DNA of 64,000 bases from Gamarada debralockiae (Eukaryota > Ascomycota > Leotiomycetes > Helotiales > Hyphodiscaceae), in the NCBI GenBank assembly GCA_002803225.1, contig NXFV01000490.1:62001-126000 (forward strand). The letters run 5' to 3'. A program made the translations under genes and the position numbers. This document shows positions 34,623-45,356 of the stretch, piece after piece. The stretch's first letter is position 1; every line of letters begins with the position of its first letter. The notes beneath the pieces were generated by a model. The model made no database searches, had not been told where the DNA came from, and saw only the letters and a list, made by a program, of their open reading frames with translations.

Positions 34623-35812
34623 TCAGACAGCCGTCTCAGGTTCCTCGCCCGTAGCAATAATTGGAACGTTAAGCCCCCGCTCCGGACTCTGCAGCACCAA
34701 TTGCTCATGCCTCCTAGCCTTCAAAAAGTCGCTCACAGCCCGGATCAAGATAAACCATCCCACAATCATCAAAATATACGCTAACCAGTCACTACTTGCC
34801 ATATCCCCAATTCCACCCGAACTCGAATTATCCATTCCAGCTCCAGAATTAACCTGATTCGGGTCAAAATCGTGGGAATTTGGGTCCGGAGGTTGGTTGT
34901 ATGCGGGATCTTGGCCATTTGCAGGAGGCGACACAACGCCAGAGCCGGACCCTTTCATATAGAATCCATATTGGACTAAAGTGATGCCTAGACCTGCGCG
35001 GGATCCGTTCTTGGCTGCGTGGGTGGTGTGGAGGAGGTAGGTGAGGAGGAAACCGACAAGTTGGAAGGACATTGATATCATGCCGTTCCAGATGAAGGAG
35101 AAGACGGAGCCGACGGGGAGGCCTTCGACGTAGACTTCGTCTGGGCCACCGAGGCCGGGGGCTAGGATCGTGGTTTCCCAGTAGGGGGGTGCGGCGTCTG
35201 CTGCTGCTTGTTCGTATGTCTGCAATCTGTTAGCATTGATTCTCTTCAAAGAGAATCTGGTGGACGTACAGGAGGATGTTCTTCCGTCTTCTCGCCCGTC
35301 TCAGGCTTAGCACTTAAATTCGCAAATACACCATCAGATGCTGATCCACCACCATAAACCCTCCCCGTCGTAGGAGCAAAGACCGGTAAATACGTGGCCC
35401 TCCTCTCAATCGGCGGTGCTGGCCTCTCCCCATCCGTCGTGGTGGTAGCTGGTGTATGAATGCCCTCCGCTGATGAGGTCGATGGGGTCCCCCGCATCAA
35501 TCTCTGTCTATCATCGCCATCATTCTCCTCATCGCTATCCGACCCATCCGCATCGAACGTATCCGCAAGATTCTGGTCTACCGCCTCATTATGTCTGGAT
35601 GTCGGGGACGAAGCGCGTGATCGGAAAGAAGGAGGAGGCGAGTTCGGTATTTGAGGACTTATAGGTGTATCATCGTCGTTCGCAACCTGTTCAAGCAAGA
35701 ATGTTAGCATTGATTTTCGTCTGACTGATTGATGCCTTCAGCATTGCATGCGTGGCGAACCGATGCCAGACGAGGCGGGGATATGTACCCTTTCATAACG
35801 TTGGGAACTCAT
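34623..35812 (-). CDS. BSD2: Bsd2/Ndfip-like membrane adaptor for the Rsp5 ubiquitin ligase
   Basis: Bsd2-family proteins sit in Golgi/endosomal membranes and recruit Rsp5/Nedd4 HECT ligases to sort metal transporters and other cargo to the vacuole. Three exons: 35812-35789, 35686-35270 and 35219-34623, encoding 345 residues. The cytosolic N-terminus is acidic and Ser/Pro-rich (DADGSDSDEENDGDDRQRL). A PPTY motif at residues 146-149, the WW-domain ligand, is assembled across the second splice junction. Three hydrophobic segments follow, at about 182-210, 221-235 and 292-309 (VFSFIWNGMISMSFQLVGFL; GLGITLVQYGFYM; WLAYILMIVGWFILI), matching family topology. The loop between the second and third is Pro/Asn-rich. 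The first exon encodes only eight residues. Confidence 0.9.
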
Positions 35813-36082
35813 GGTGAGAGGGTATGGGAGGAACAAAGGGAATGTAAAGAGGAGACTCGAATGAGTCGAGAACGTAAACAAGGGAAGGGTGGTGAAGGAG
35901 AGTGGTGCGTTGTGATCAGGAGATGAGGAAGGTTGTCGGAGTCTGCGTGTTAGAGGCTGTGCTTTAGCGCTTGCCGCATTGAAGACCCCTGCAATATTTT
36001 GGAGTACGTCAGGAAAGCTGTATGCGAATAAAAGAGGTGTTTTGAAACATACGAGGAAATTACAACTTCAAGCAAGTGAATA

Positions 36083-36635
36083 ATGTCTAAATCAGTGAGT
36101 CTCCTTTTGTCAATTATTCAATTCTGTTCAATATTCTGGCAACGTATCTGCAAATGCGGCGCCTAACAAATTCTCTCAATACTGACTCTTGAGAAAAGGT
36201 AGCATACAAGCACTATGTGCGAGCACTCTCACGATGGCCCAAAGACAACTTGCGACCTGAATGTCAATTCCAAGATGCGATGAGAAAGCGACTAGGCCGG
36301 CGGTTCCTCCCTGCCTCCTCTCCAGACTCGGCGAAAGCAGCGCCGGCTGTACCGAATAGTGCTATTGATGAGAAGGTGGAGTTGGCGCAGGCGAATGCGC
36401 TGTATTCTTTACTGGAGAATCGATATAGTAAGAGAGTACGTTGAAGTTTTGGGTATCATGAGGGGGGGTGAAGTGCTGATTGAAGAAATAGTATCCATTC
36501 ACAGGCTCCCTCATGAATCCAGCGAGCAATCCAACGCATTTCACGGACTTGATCAGAGAGCTGGAGGAGGCGCCGCAGAGGAGTTGGTGGGGTCAAATGA
36601 CAAATAAATGGAAGGGCTTCCTACGATTTCAATGA
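36083..36635 (+). CDS. CBP6: complex III assembly factor, Cbp6/UQCC2-like
   Basis: This family acts in mitochondria in translation and early assembly of cytochrome b of the bc1 complex. Three exons: 36083-36094 (only four codons, MSKS), 36199-36435 and 36492-36635, encoding 130 residues. The N-terminal block VAYKHYVRALSRWPKD, then LRPECQFQDAMRKRLGRRF, is the characteristic helix pair of UQCC2/Cbp6 proteins. The middle is a short Ala/Pro linker and a helix (VELAQANALYSLLENRYSKR). The C-terminal exon gives YPFTGSLMNPASNPTHFTDL. The assignment rests on the N-terminal pattern and length. An LYR-type protein was considered but the LYR triplet is absent. It is 270 bp from the Bsd2-like gene (divergent) and 174 bp from the citrate carrier (convergent). 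Confidence 0.78.
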
Positions 36636-36809
36636 ACAGTCATCCCCATGTATCAAAACTGTACATATCGGCGTTTGGAACACCTTGGGCAGTGGATTGT
36701 ACGAAAATCATAGCTCTCTATTGAAGCAGCTCCTCTTTCTAAACTCCTAAACGCCATGCCTCATGCAACCATATTCTTTACACATGAGCTTTCCCCTCCC
36801 AGCCTCAAA

Positions 36810-37997
36810 TCAGATATACTTCTTCTCCGGATCCAGCTTCTCCATCAACTCAATACTCTTCTCATACATCGTAAACACAATCCCACCACTTAACATCAGG
36901 CGTACCAATCTCGGTAGCGCACCACTCCAGAACGTGAGTATTCCCTCATTCTTGAAAATCATAGCTGCGCACGCAAAGCTGTTCTTGTAAAGATTCCTGG
37001 CTTCAATACTCTGCATTCTCGTTTTGATCGTGTCGAGAGGTTGTGTGGCATACACCGTAATCAAGCCTGCTATGCCTCCAATTCCGAAAGTCGATATAGC
37101 GCCTAACTTTTCGCCAGGTGCAGTGTACGATTGTGCCAATTGCCGTAGGAAGGTGTAGGATCCGAAGCGTACTGCGCTGTTGGCTGCTTGACGGGCGGTC
37201 GTGGGCACGAAGCCTTGGAAGAACCCTCTTATGCCGCGTTCGCGGGCGATGATGGGGACGGCGTGGAGGAAGCCGCGCATTCGGGGGTTGGCACTCTTGC
37301 GGTCATCGATCCTAGAAGTTTCCAATTAGAACTGCAGTGGGACTGAGAGAGGAAATGGACGTACAGAGTAGTCTTGATACTTTCAAACGGCGTGACTGCA
37401 AGCAGAGACTCGGTAACTCCCGCGCCGAACCCTGCAATGACTGTTCTTGGACCTGAAATCTTTCCTTCTGCATCTTGTAGTATGGCTTTGTATTGATCGA
37501 ACGCAACGAATCCTGGATGTAGGTTGGTAACTTGATTTAAGTTCGAGGTGGGAGATGAGACGTACTAATTCCTGCCTTCAACGAATTGCCAATAATCAAC
37601 GTCGTACATCCTGCATACCATGCCTTCCCAAACGGCGGCCAGGGTAACTTCGCTGCATCCGGTAATCTGCGGTTCAATTGTGTTCTTGTCTTCGCGACTG
37701 TGCCCACTTGATCAGCACTACTCCGAAGTGCTTCCCATTACCCCACCGCACTGCACACAGCCTCTCCCAGCTATAGCTCCTAGATCTTCGAGTATAGATA
37801 TCATACGTACATTCTGCAGGGTATGTAATAGCTGCAATCACTTGTTAGCATAGCTCTTATTGTTGATCTGGGCTAGTAGGGAATAGAAACATACCAATTT
37901 CCACAGCTCCAGCAGTAGACCCGGCAATGATAGAGCGCAAGGCACTCGGCCTTTCTTTCTTCTTCTCGGGCGCCCTGTCTCGTTGTGCGGTCGCCAT
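36810..37997 (-). CDS. CTP1: mitochondrial tricarboxylate (citrate) transport protein
   Basis: An inner-membrane carrier that exchanges mitochondrial citrate for cytosolic malate or isocitrate, feeding acetyl-CoA production. Five exons: 37997-37895, 37831-37811, 37697-37566, 37512-37365 and 37311-36810, encoding 301 residues, the standard length. The three mitochondrial-carrier signatures are present, one per repeat: PAEFAK, PFESIK and PLDTIK. Each is followed by basic residues (KTR, KTT, KTR) at the matrix end of the odd helices. CTP-type features include SIIAGSTAGAVEIAITYPAE and LPWPPFGKAWYAGCTTLIIGNSLKAGIRF. The second exon is only 21 nt and encodes AITYPAE, the core of the first signature. 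The N-terminus is short and basic, with no obvious long presequence. Confidence 0.96.
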
Positions 37998-38640
37998 TGT
38001 GAACGCGCCGTTATTTGGTTGAATGACTCTGGAATTTTTGAAGCGATGACGGAGTTTTAAGGTGATTGTCGTGCGGCCGCTTTAAAAGCTGGGTGAACCG
38101 CCGAGGGGGGCGCCAAAATCGGGGTTGGAAACGCTCTCTGGGCCGAATATCGGACGGATTTGTGAGATTTAGCAGAACAATTTTACTCATTGAAAGAATG
38201 CTTAGTGTCTAGACCGTATTGTCAGATCAGGCGATGATTGAATTTCTGGGTGCTGCGCGGAGGACGGTTCTAATAGAAAGTTGACCAAGTATAAGACATT
38301 ATCTTAATTGACACTGTACCAGGGGTGTTTAAGCTTTGATGCCCTGTAATTACAGCGGTTATTCACTATAATCATGTCTCAAACGCGTGAATTCATATAA
38401 GATACTAGTTGTATAAAATTATGGTCCCATTTCGAAAAAAAACCTGCAAAAATTCATATAAAGATATCATCTTATATGCCAATTACTGTGGTAATATATA
38501 AACACCAACTCCCCCAAGCCTCTCTTTGCCAAAGTTATGAAAATAATACATAAAACAAAGTGAAGAGTATTCAAGATAAGTTGAGTTCAATGAGGTATAG
38601 AGGTATATGATGCAAGTATAGAACGAATCCTTTTGTTATA
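37998..38640. other. intergenic, AT-rich
   Basis: About 640 bp. The left end carries the citrate carrier promoter. From 38,200 to 38,640 the DNA is AT-rich with short direct repeats such as ATTCATATAA (38,391 and 38,451). It is the downstream flank of the NLR-like gene. No coding region is seen. Confidence 0.45.
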
Positions 38641-41600
38641 CTAAGTAAGAGGAGTAAGGAGTTTTATCACATTTTCATGGCTCTTTTCTGTTGCCCACTG
38701 TAATGGCGTCTGGCCGTACTTGTCCTTCGAGTCAGCGTCGACTCTGTCTGTTGCGAGCAGCAGCTTCACCACAGCCTCGTGCCCGTTGGCAGCTGCCCAC
38801 AATAGCGGCGTCCGACCATTCTTATCCTTCGAGTCAGCGTCGACTCTGTCTGTTGCGAGTAGCAGATTCACTACAGCCTCATGCCCGCGCACAGCTGCCA
38901 ACGATAGCGGCCTCCAGCCATCAGTATCCTTTGAGTCAGCGTCGACTCTCTCTGTCGCGAGCAGCAGCTTCACTACAGCCTCGCGCCCGTACTCAGCTGC
39001 CCACGACAACGGCGTCCGACCATCCTTGGCCTTCGAGTCGGCGTCGACTCTCTCTGTCGCGAGCAGCAGCTTCACTACAGCATCGCGCCCGTACCGAGCT
39101 GCCCCCGATAGCGGCGTCTTACCATTCTTAGTCTTTGAGTCAGCGTCGACTCCGTCTGTTGCGAGCAGCAGCTTCACCACAGCCTCGTGCCCGTACTCAG
39201 CTGCCCACGACAGCGGCGTCCGACCAAAAGCATCCTTTGAGTCAGCGTCGACTCTCTCTGTCGTGAGCAGCAGCTTCACTACAGCCTCGAATCCGTACTT
39301 AGCTGCCCACGACAACGGCGTCTGACTATTTATGTCCTTCGAGTCGGCGTCGACTCTCTCTGTCGCGAGTAGCAGCCTCACTACAGCCTCGTGCCCGTTT
39401 TTAGCTGCCCACGATAGCGATGTCCGACCATTAGTATCCTTTGAGTCAGCGTCGACTCTCTCTGTCGCGAGCAGCAGCTTCACTACAGCCTCGTGCCCGT
39501 ACTCAGCTGCCCACGACAACGGCGTCCGACCATTCTTGGCCTTTGAGTCGGCGTTGACTCCGTCTGTCGCGAGCAGCAGCTTCACTACAGCCTCGCGCCC
39601 GTACTGAGATGCCCACAGCAGCGTTAGACCGTCTCTGTCCTTAGACTCCAGCTGTTTAGCGTCCTTCTCTAGATAAAAAGCAAGAACTACCTCGTTGCCA
39701 TGCTCTGCCATATAGGAGGCGATGCTTCTTCGCAGTGAGAAAGTGAAGTCGCGTCTAAAGTTTGCCCATTTATACCCAACGTGGCAATACTGTTTCCACA
39801 GGCTGTGAAGCGGAGACGTTGGGGGTTGGCTTTCCACCTGGACTTCTAAAAATGTCCGGACGGCTTCGTCACTGCCGGTGGCTAGCGCAGCAAACATTGG
39901 GAGCCCATAACGCTCATTTTCAACTTCAAAGCAGGACAGGTTAGATGGGTGAACTCTTATGAGACTTGACAAGTTACCCTCCGCTAATATATATAAAAGA
40001 CTCGTATTTACTGAGTGTCGGCGCACTTCATGTCTTTCAAATAGGTTATTGAGCTTAATCCAATCGATAGGTTGGAAAGTCTGAATAAATTCTTTCTGGT
40101 TGACTCCTCCCTCCTCTGCTGCATTGGCATGGTACAGCACGTTCCGTGCAGCGTACTCTAGGAACGGAAACGCTTTACCTACTGATTGGCGGAGTGCTGC
40201 AGCTTCCTGGGAGGATGCTTTCGGAAGCGGATCTTCAATGCTCAGATGAACAGCGATGTCGATATTGATATTGTTCAGACAGCACTGCTTTAATCGCTGG
40301 TGGCTTTGTCCTTGGAAGTTGCTTCCGAGGTCAGACCAAAGTTCTCTTAGTCCATTTTCTTTGAGAAGAAAATCCCGTACTGATTCGTGAATGAATTGAA
40401 CGCTAGGAGCCTTGGACTTTGTGATCTCGGCAAGACCTTTCGAAGAGTTGAGAATAAATCTCTTGATAACATCTATCGAGATCTCATCAGAATCCCACTT
40501 TGATACACCCTCAGATTCGATACCAGAAAGAATTGCGAAGTACAGTTGCTCTGGCTTCAAAGGCTGCCTTGCGAATAGTAACCACTGAATACAAAGCAGG
40601 AGCTCGTTTCTGTTATAATAATCCCGTGTCAAAATATCGCGGAAGAGCTCGTGCAGATCGCCAGGGATGTCTCGGAGTCTTTGCCGAAGCACATGTACAC
40701 GGCCACTATCGTGCTCCTTGTTCAATATGTCTACAACGAGGACAACCCACATGAACACCCCAGATGCTTTTTCTTGAAGTTCAACTCTAATCGACTCAGC
40801 GAGCTTGCTATGCCCGATCTTCAATTCGCTGTTGATGTAATTAGTAATGTCCTGAGTGTGTCCCTCTTGTCCTTCTAAGACCAGACTAAGTCCTTTATTG
40901 ATTGTGATATGTGGGTAGTGCCTACTCGAAAAGCAGACACGAAATCGAATCCCGACCGAGACGCTAAGTTCTCCCAGATGTTGAAAAAACATCACCATAT
41001 CACGTATCTGACGTTCATCGCATTCATCTAATGCATCAATGAAACACGCCACGGAGGATTGTCCAAGGCTTTGTATAGCTCTTTCAAAGAGATCTTTTAG
41101 TGATTCGGCACTCCATTGATAATGTCCACTGCTATTCCTTCTCACAAATCCGAGAGAGTCAAAGACGCACTGAAGCTCTGGTGCTCGCTCGAGAAGTTGT
41201 AGTAACAGTGATCGATACATTCCGATGGTGGACTTCTCTAGGTCCGCTCCCCGCGCGTTGAAGAAGAAGGAGGTAATGATTCGGTCTTTTATCATCTTCC
41301 GTGAATTCGCAAGAGCGAATTTCATTATAGTCGACTTCCCAGTTCCAGGCTTCCCTTTAATCCACAAGAAGCCGTGATGTTCGTCTAGCTTAGCTGTATC
41401 AAGCCAGTCGAGGTATTCAGTCTTTTTCAATAGCCACTTGCACGTCTTGGCGTGTGCACTTTTGATAGTCATCTGGCGAGCATCCATCTGGTCGAATCTC
41501 AATGATTCTACAAGAATCCGTCTCTGTTCCTCGTTGAGAGAGGGGACCTGTTCCCTTCTTGCCTGCCTGGAGACTATCTTTGTCATTCTGTGGAGCGCGG

Positions 41601-42636
41601 CAGCGACCTTCTTATATTCAATATCATCAGGTCCCGTAAAGCGACACATTTCCATGTGATTTCGTGCAATGTGCTGAGTAGTCTCAATTGATGGGAAGTT
41701 TAGATAGGATGATATATCCTCGACAACCTATAGAACATTCTGTGAGTAGTAGAAGAAGTACATAAGAGCGAGCGTACCTTGTGACCGTTGAAACCCATGA
41801 CGCCGAGCTCCTCTTGGAACGAATGTATCATCCAATCTTGTTGATGAGCCATTGGACTAAACTCATCCCTCAGTTCCCTTAGACGTTCCGCAGATGGTAA
41901 GAGGGTGTTGACGATCTGTTCGTTGAAGCGAACCCCGGCAGCTTTGATAACTGCCTCTGCAATGTGTTGAAGGAAGCCACGGGGGTCGGCGCCGCCATGT
42001 GGTGTACCGAAAAAAATGATTCCTATTGTGGCGTCGAAAACGCTGCGGAGATGAGTTCGGCCTTCACGGCAGCCACTCGACCGTCGCAGCATTTCCTTGA
42101 CGACAATTCCTCCCAGGCTATGTGCGATGAATAATACAGGTCTTGAAGGCTCTAACCGACGTTCAGCCTCTAGAGCGACTAGGAAGTCCCACGCGATATC
42201 ATAAACAGTATTTCTGCTCACAGGAGGACCCAAGCAATGCCTCAAATGTGTATCGTAGCCGTATGTCAGAGTTCGCGCGAACGGGATGGTTGTCGGAATC
42301 AGATCTCGCGGCCAATAGACAGCAGTATGGGAGTTGCCTCCGTGATGCGACCTCGAGAACGGATTGAGTCTTCGAACTTTGGAAGGAGGTTCGACCAATT
42401 CGTCATCGTTGTCTTCGTTTGGGAGCGTCACATTTCCTCTTTTGTGAGTCCATGTCCTTTCTGGATGACCGGTGAACCCATGAATAAATACAATACTTCC
42501 TTGGTCAGCAGAGTAAATTGTAGACAAGATAATAGTCAAAAACTTACTCAAGTAAAGGCCTATGAGGATCGAAGAGGAGTGTCAATCCAGTTGGAGGAAT
42601 TACCTCGTGCCGATGTACGCCGGTTGACTCATTCAT
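38641..42636 (-). CDS. NLR-like receptor: alpha/beta-hydrolase (SesB-like) - NACHT - ankyrin repeats
   Basis: Three exons: 42636-42548, 42495-41778 and 41727-38641, encoding 1,297 residues. Residues about 29-265 are an alpha/beta-hydrolase domain with VFIHGFTGHPERTW, the nucleophile elbow AHSLGG (Ser at about 156) and FFGTPHGG, typical of the SesB-like domains on fungal STAND receptors. Residues about 385-560 are a NACHT NTPase with Walker A GKPGTGKS (394-401), Walker B VACFIDALDECDE and a sensor-like arginine region (RFRVCFSSRHYP). A helical connector follows to about residue 960. Residues 962-1297 are about ten ankyrin repeats of 34 residues, nine of them nearly identical. The family works as nucleotide-switched non-self sensors, where ligand binding by the repeats drives oligomerisation and activates the N-terminal effector. 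The precise ligand and outcome here are unknown. The gene looks intact. Confidence 0.92.
38644..39651 (-). repeat. ten tandem 102-nt ankyrin-coding repeats
   Basis: Units of 102 nt follow a near-constant pattern: DSKxxxGxTPLSWAAxxGxEAVVKLLLAT, then ERVDA or DRVDA. The first (LESKDRDGLTLLWASQYG) is more diverged and the last (DSKDKYGQTPLQWATEKSHEN) is truncated at 30 residues. Differences between units fall at the same few codons in each, while the rest is almost invariant at nucleotide level. Confidence 0.93.
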
Positions 42637-43242
42637 GATAATCTAATAGAGGTGAAGCACTCGATGATTTACATCTCCAAGCGGTTTCTATTTGAGTTGT
42701 CGTGCCTCAAAAGAAGGTCGGAACGCTCGTATTATCGGTGAGGCGCCGCGAGGCTGAGGGATCTGAAATTAAACTAACAGGCATTAATGTCTCGTGTTCG
42801 GAACAGCGTTCAAATGTGTTTTATCGAGGTAAGTTCACACTCTTCTGGCTTCTGTATTTCTGCTGAAGAGGCACTGAGGTGATGCTCTTATTGTGAATTA
42901 GAAGAAGAAATGGAGATGTGCGTTAGGATTGATTTATCGTGTGCGGCTGAGTCCATGGTGGCGTCCACATGCTTGTCTATCTCATTCACATATCTAGATC
43001 TCATGGGAGTACGAGGGAAATGGCATTACTCTATTTTTCATTTTCCGTTCTTTATACTAGTCTCTACACAGCCAAAACATTCGCTCCTCCCAATGCAGTG
43101 AAGAGAGGTAATGTACAGTAAAGCCAGTATGTAAACACTCCACTCGTATGCATAAATGCCACTTGAACGCCAATAATTCCCCAAAAGCACGAAAATTACA
43201 CTCTCACAAACATCCCCTAATAATGACATCTGCCAAAATCGT
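42637..43242. other. intergenic region between two minus-strand genes
   Basis: About 600 bp. It contains the promoter of the NLR-like gene (from 42,637 on) and the 3' UTR of Hpc2. Nothing else is recognised. Confidence 0.45.
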
Positions 43243-45356
43243 TCACTGGTTGAAAACCATGGGCGTATTGCCCAAATTAGTAGCACTCGCCAGCTGAGGC
43301 ATACCACCACCATAGTTACCAGGCATAGATGCCATGGTACCCATCTTCTCTCTCTCAAGTTTCTCCTGTTCCATGCGCGCTCGATCCGCCTTGGTAATTC
43401 TAGGCTTGCGTGTGGTAGATCCACCGCGAGAACCAGGTCCCGTCAAGGCACCGCCTCGAGAGCCAGGTCCTCCAAGACCGCCACGAGTTCCAGTAGAACG
43501 AGTTGCTCCTCCACGACTTCCACGTCCGCCCCGACCACGCTTTGGTGCGCCATCTGCTCTGCAATGAAGTTAGTCGACTGTCAAATGGAAGGGCAATTAG
43601 AGAACGTACCTCAACTCAATAGCTGGCTTGGGGACCTCCGGCACCAGAGGGCCAGAGTACACGAAGAAACCATCATTTGCTGCAGCGGCTTGCTCCTCCC
43701 ATAGAAGTTCGGAATCATCAACGAATCCATCGTCCTTGTCGTATTCATCCTCCTTCATCTTTCTCTTCTTGACAACTCTCTTCGCTCCTCCATCTGTACC
43801 TGTTCGGCCATCGCTCATACCTCCCATCTCCACATTACTACCTTCACCTTCTGAATCAAGGGACATCTCATCACCACTCTCTCTGTTAGATCCATTTCGT
43901 TCCAGTGCTGCACCAGCCGCAGCCACACGCGCCAGACGATCCCGCTGAGCTGCCAATCGAGGGTGTAGAGCATCCCATCCATACTGCTCCTCAGCAAGGC
44001 GAGTGAAATTGATGTACTTGTTGGTCTCTCCCGCCAGTGGGATATTGAGCACGACGGTGGGTGCTCGGAATTCTGTGCCATCGTTGAGTCCAGCTCCCAT
44101 AGCTCCAGGAAGAGGAGGTGGCGTGGGGAAGGTATCCTTGTCTTTGCCTTTAGAGAATGGTTTGGGTGAGGCTGCAGCAGATGTGGTTGCACTTCCATTT
44201 GTCTTTTTCGAATTGCCGTTTTCGCTCGCCATTGCCTTCTTTGATTGGGGAGGTGCGTTTGGCAATGCTGAAGTTGCAGTTGCGGGATTAAGTGTCTTGG
44301 AGGTAGTTGATTGACCGGGAGGGTTTGGGACCGAAGCCAACGGAGCTGCAGGTTTTGGGCTAGATTCGATAACGACGGAAGGCGCAAGTCTGTTGACAGT
44401 TGGAGATGGTGGAACAGAGGTACGACTATCGTCGCGATACCTTGCCTGTTGTTGTTGATTGAAGAAAGATTGAGTTGCAATCGACGGGGAGGTCATTGCT
44501 TGATTTGGAGGGTCAACCAAACTGGAAATTGAAGGTGAGGCGCTAGCGCGATTCATAGGAGGAGGATGATTTGGAGAACCTTGGGAGTTACTGTATGAGT
44601 GGTGGCTGACAACTGTTTCCCGAACAGGGTCGTAATTCGATCTAATGGGATCATAGTTCTGGCCGCTCGTGCGAACGGGTTGTTGCCTATAAATAATTAA
44701 ATTTGGTTCTAGAAAGTTAAGCGAGAAAGAATTAGAACATACTGGATTGGTAAAGGAGAGTGTTGTGGTTGAGAAGGCGCTGGTTGCTGCTGTTGCGGAG
44801 GTGGCGGGGGCGGATTAAAGAAACTCTGAATGTGTCGTTGAGTCGGAATATCTTCACGTTTGCCGTTTTGGGAAGGTGGTCGGGCTTGTGTGTCGGGACG
44901 AACTTCAAGGCTCGAATCACGGATGCCTAATTTTGATTCGGCAATTTTCGGTGTAGGTGTGGGTAGACGTTCGGGACCCGCGATCGCCTTAACTTGAGAT
45001 GCAGTGGTACCTTCTGATGTGGCTTGAGTTTTGCGTCTTCGTTGAATAGCGTTTGGATCCCGAGGTTTTCGAGTTCTCTTTGGTTTCGATGCATCCGTAT
45101 TTGTTGCTGAGCTGCCATTTTCAGTCAACGAGACTTTTGGCTTTCTACCAGGCTTCTTTCTAGCAGGCGCCTGCGCGGCGGCAGGAACACTAGAAGGATT
45201 GACCGTGATGCTGGAACTTTGATGCGCAGATATTTCATTTGCGAATTGTGCTGATGGAGAACCTGGTTCCGGACTGGAACGCGGTGGTGAAGAAAGGTCG
45301 GCTGAGCTGGACCGCGAGAGAACATCTGCAACACCAGATTCGTGACGTGTAGCCAT
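43243..45356 (-). CDS. HPC2: HIR histone chaperone complex subunit Hpc2 (ubinuclein family)
   Basis: Hpc2 is a subunit of the HIR/HIRA complex, which deposits histones H3-H4 independently of replication and represses histone genes. Three exons: 45356-44743, 44686-43610 and 43558-43243, encoding 668 residues. Most of the protein is disordered and rich in Ser, Pro, Ala and Gln. It includes AT-hook-like basic motifs (RKKPGRKPKV; KPKRTRKPRDP) and a polyproline tract (NPPPPPPQQQQ). The diagnostic HUN/HRD domain sits at about residues 518-555 (DEYDKDDGFVDDSELLWEEQ), followed by GFFVYSGPLVPE, the histone-binding segment of the family. The C-terminal exon encodes an RGG-rich tail (KRGRGGRGSRGGATRS). 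The HUN signature makes the call secure although the flanks are variable. Confidence 0.9.

Noticed and set aside
38691..39607. Long antisense open frames across the ankyrin repeats (201, 146 and 91 codons, Ser/Thr-rich)
   Set aside because: They are periodic shadows of the 102-nt ankyrin units on the other strand. Because the unit is a multiple of three, a stop-free antisense frame is repeated in every copy.
38644..39651. Regularly spaced repeats that could suggest a CRISPR-like array or satellite
   Set aside because: The units are contiguous, in frame, and encode ankyrin repeats of a large protein. There are no spacers.
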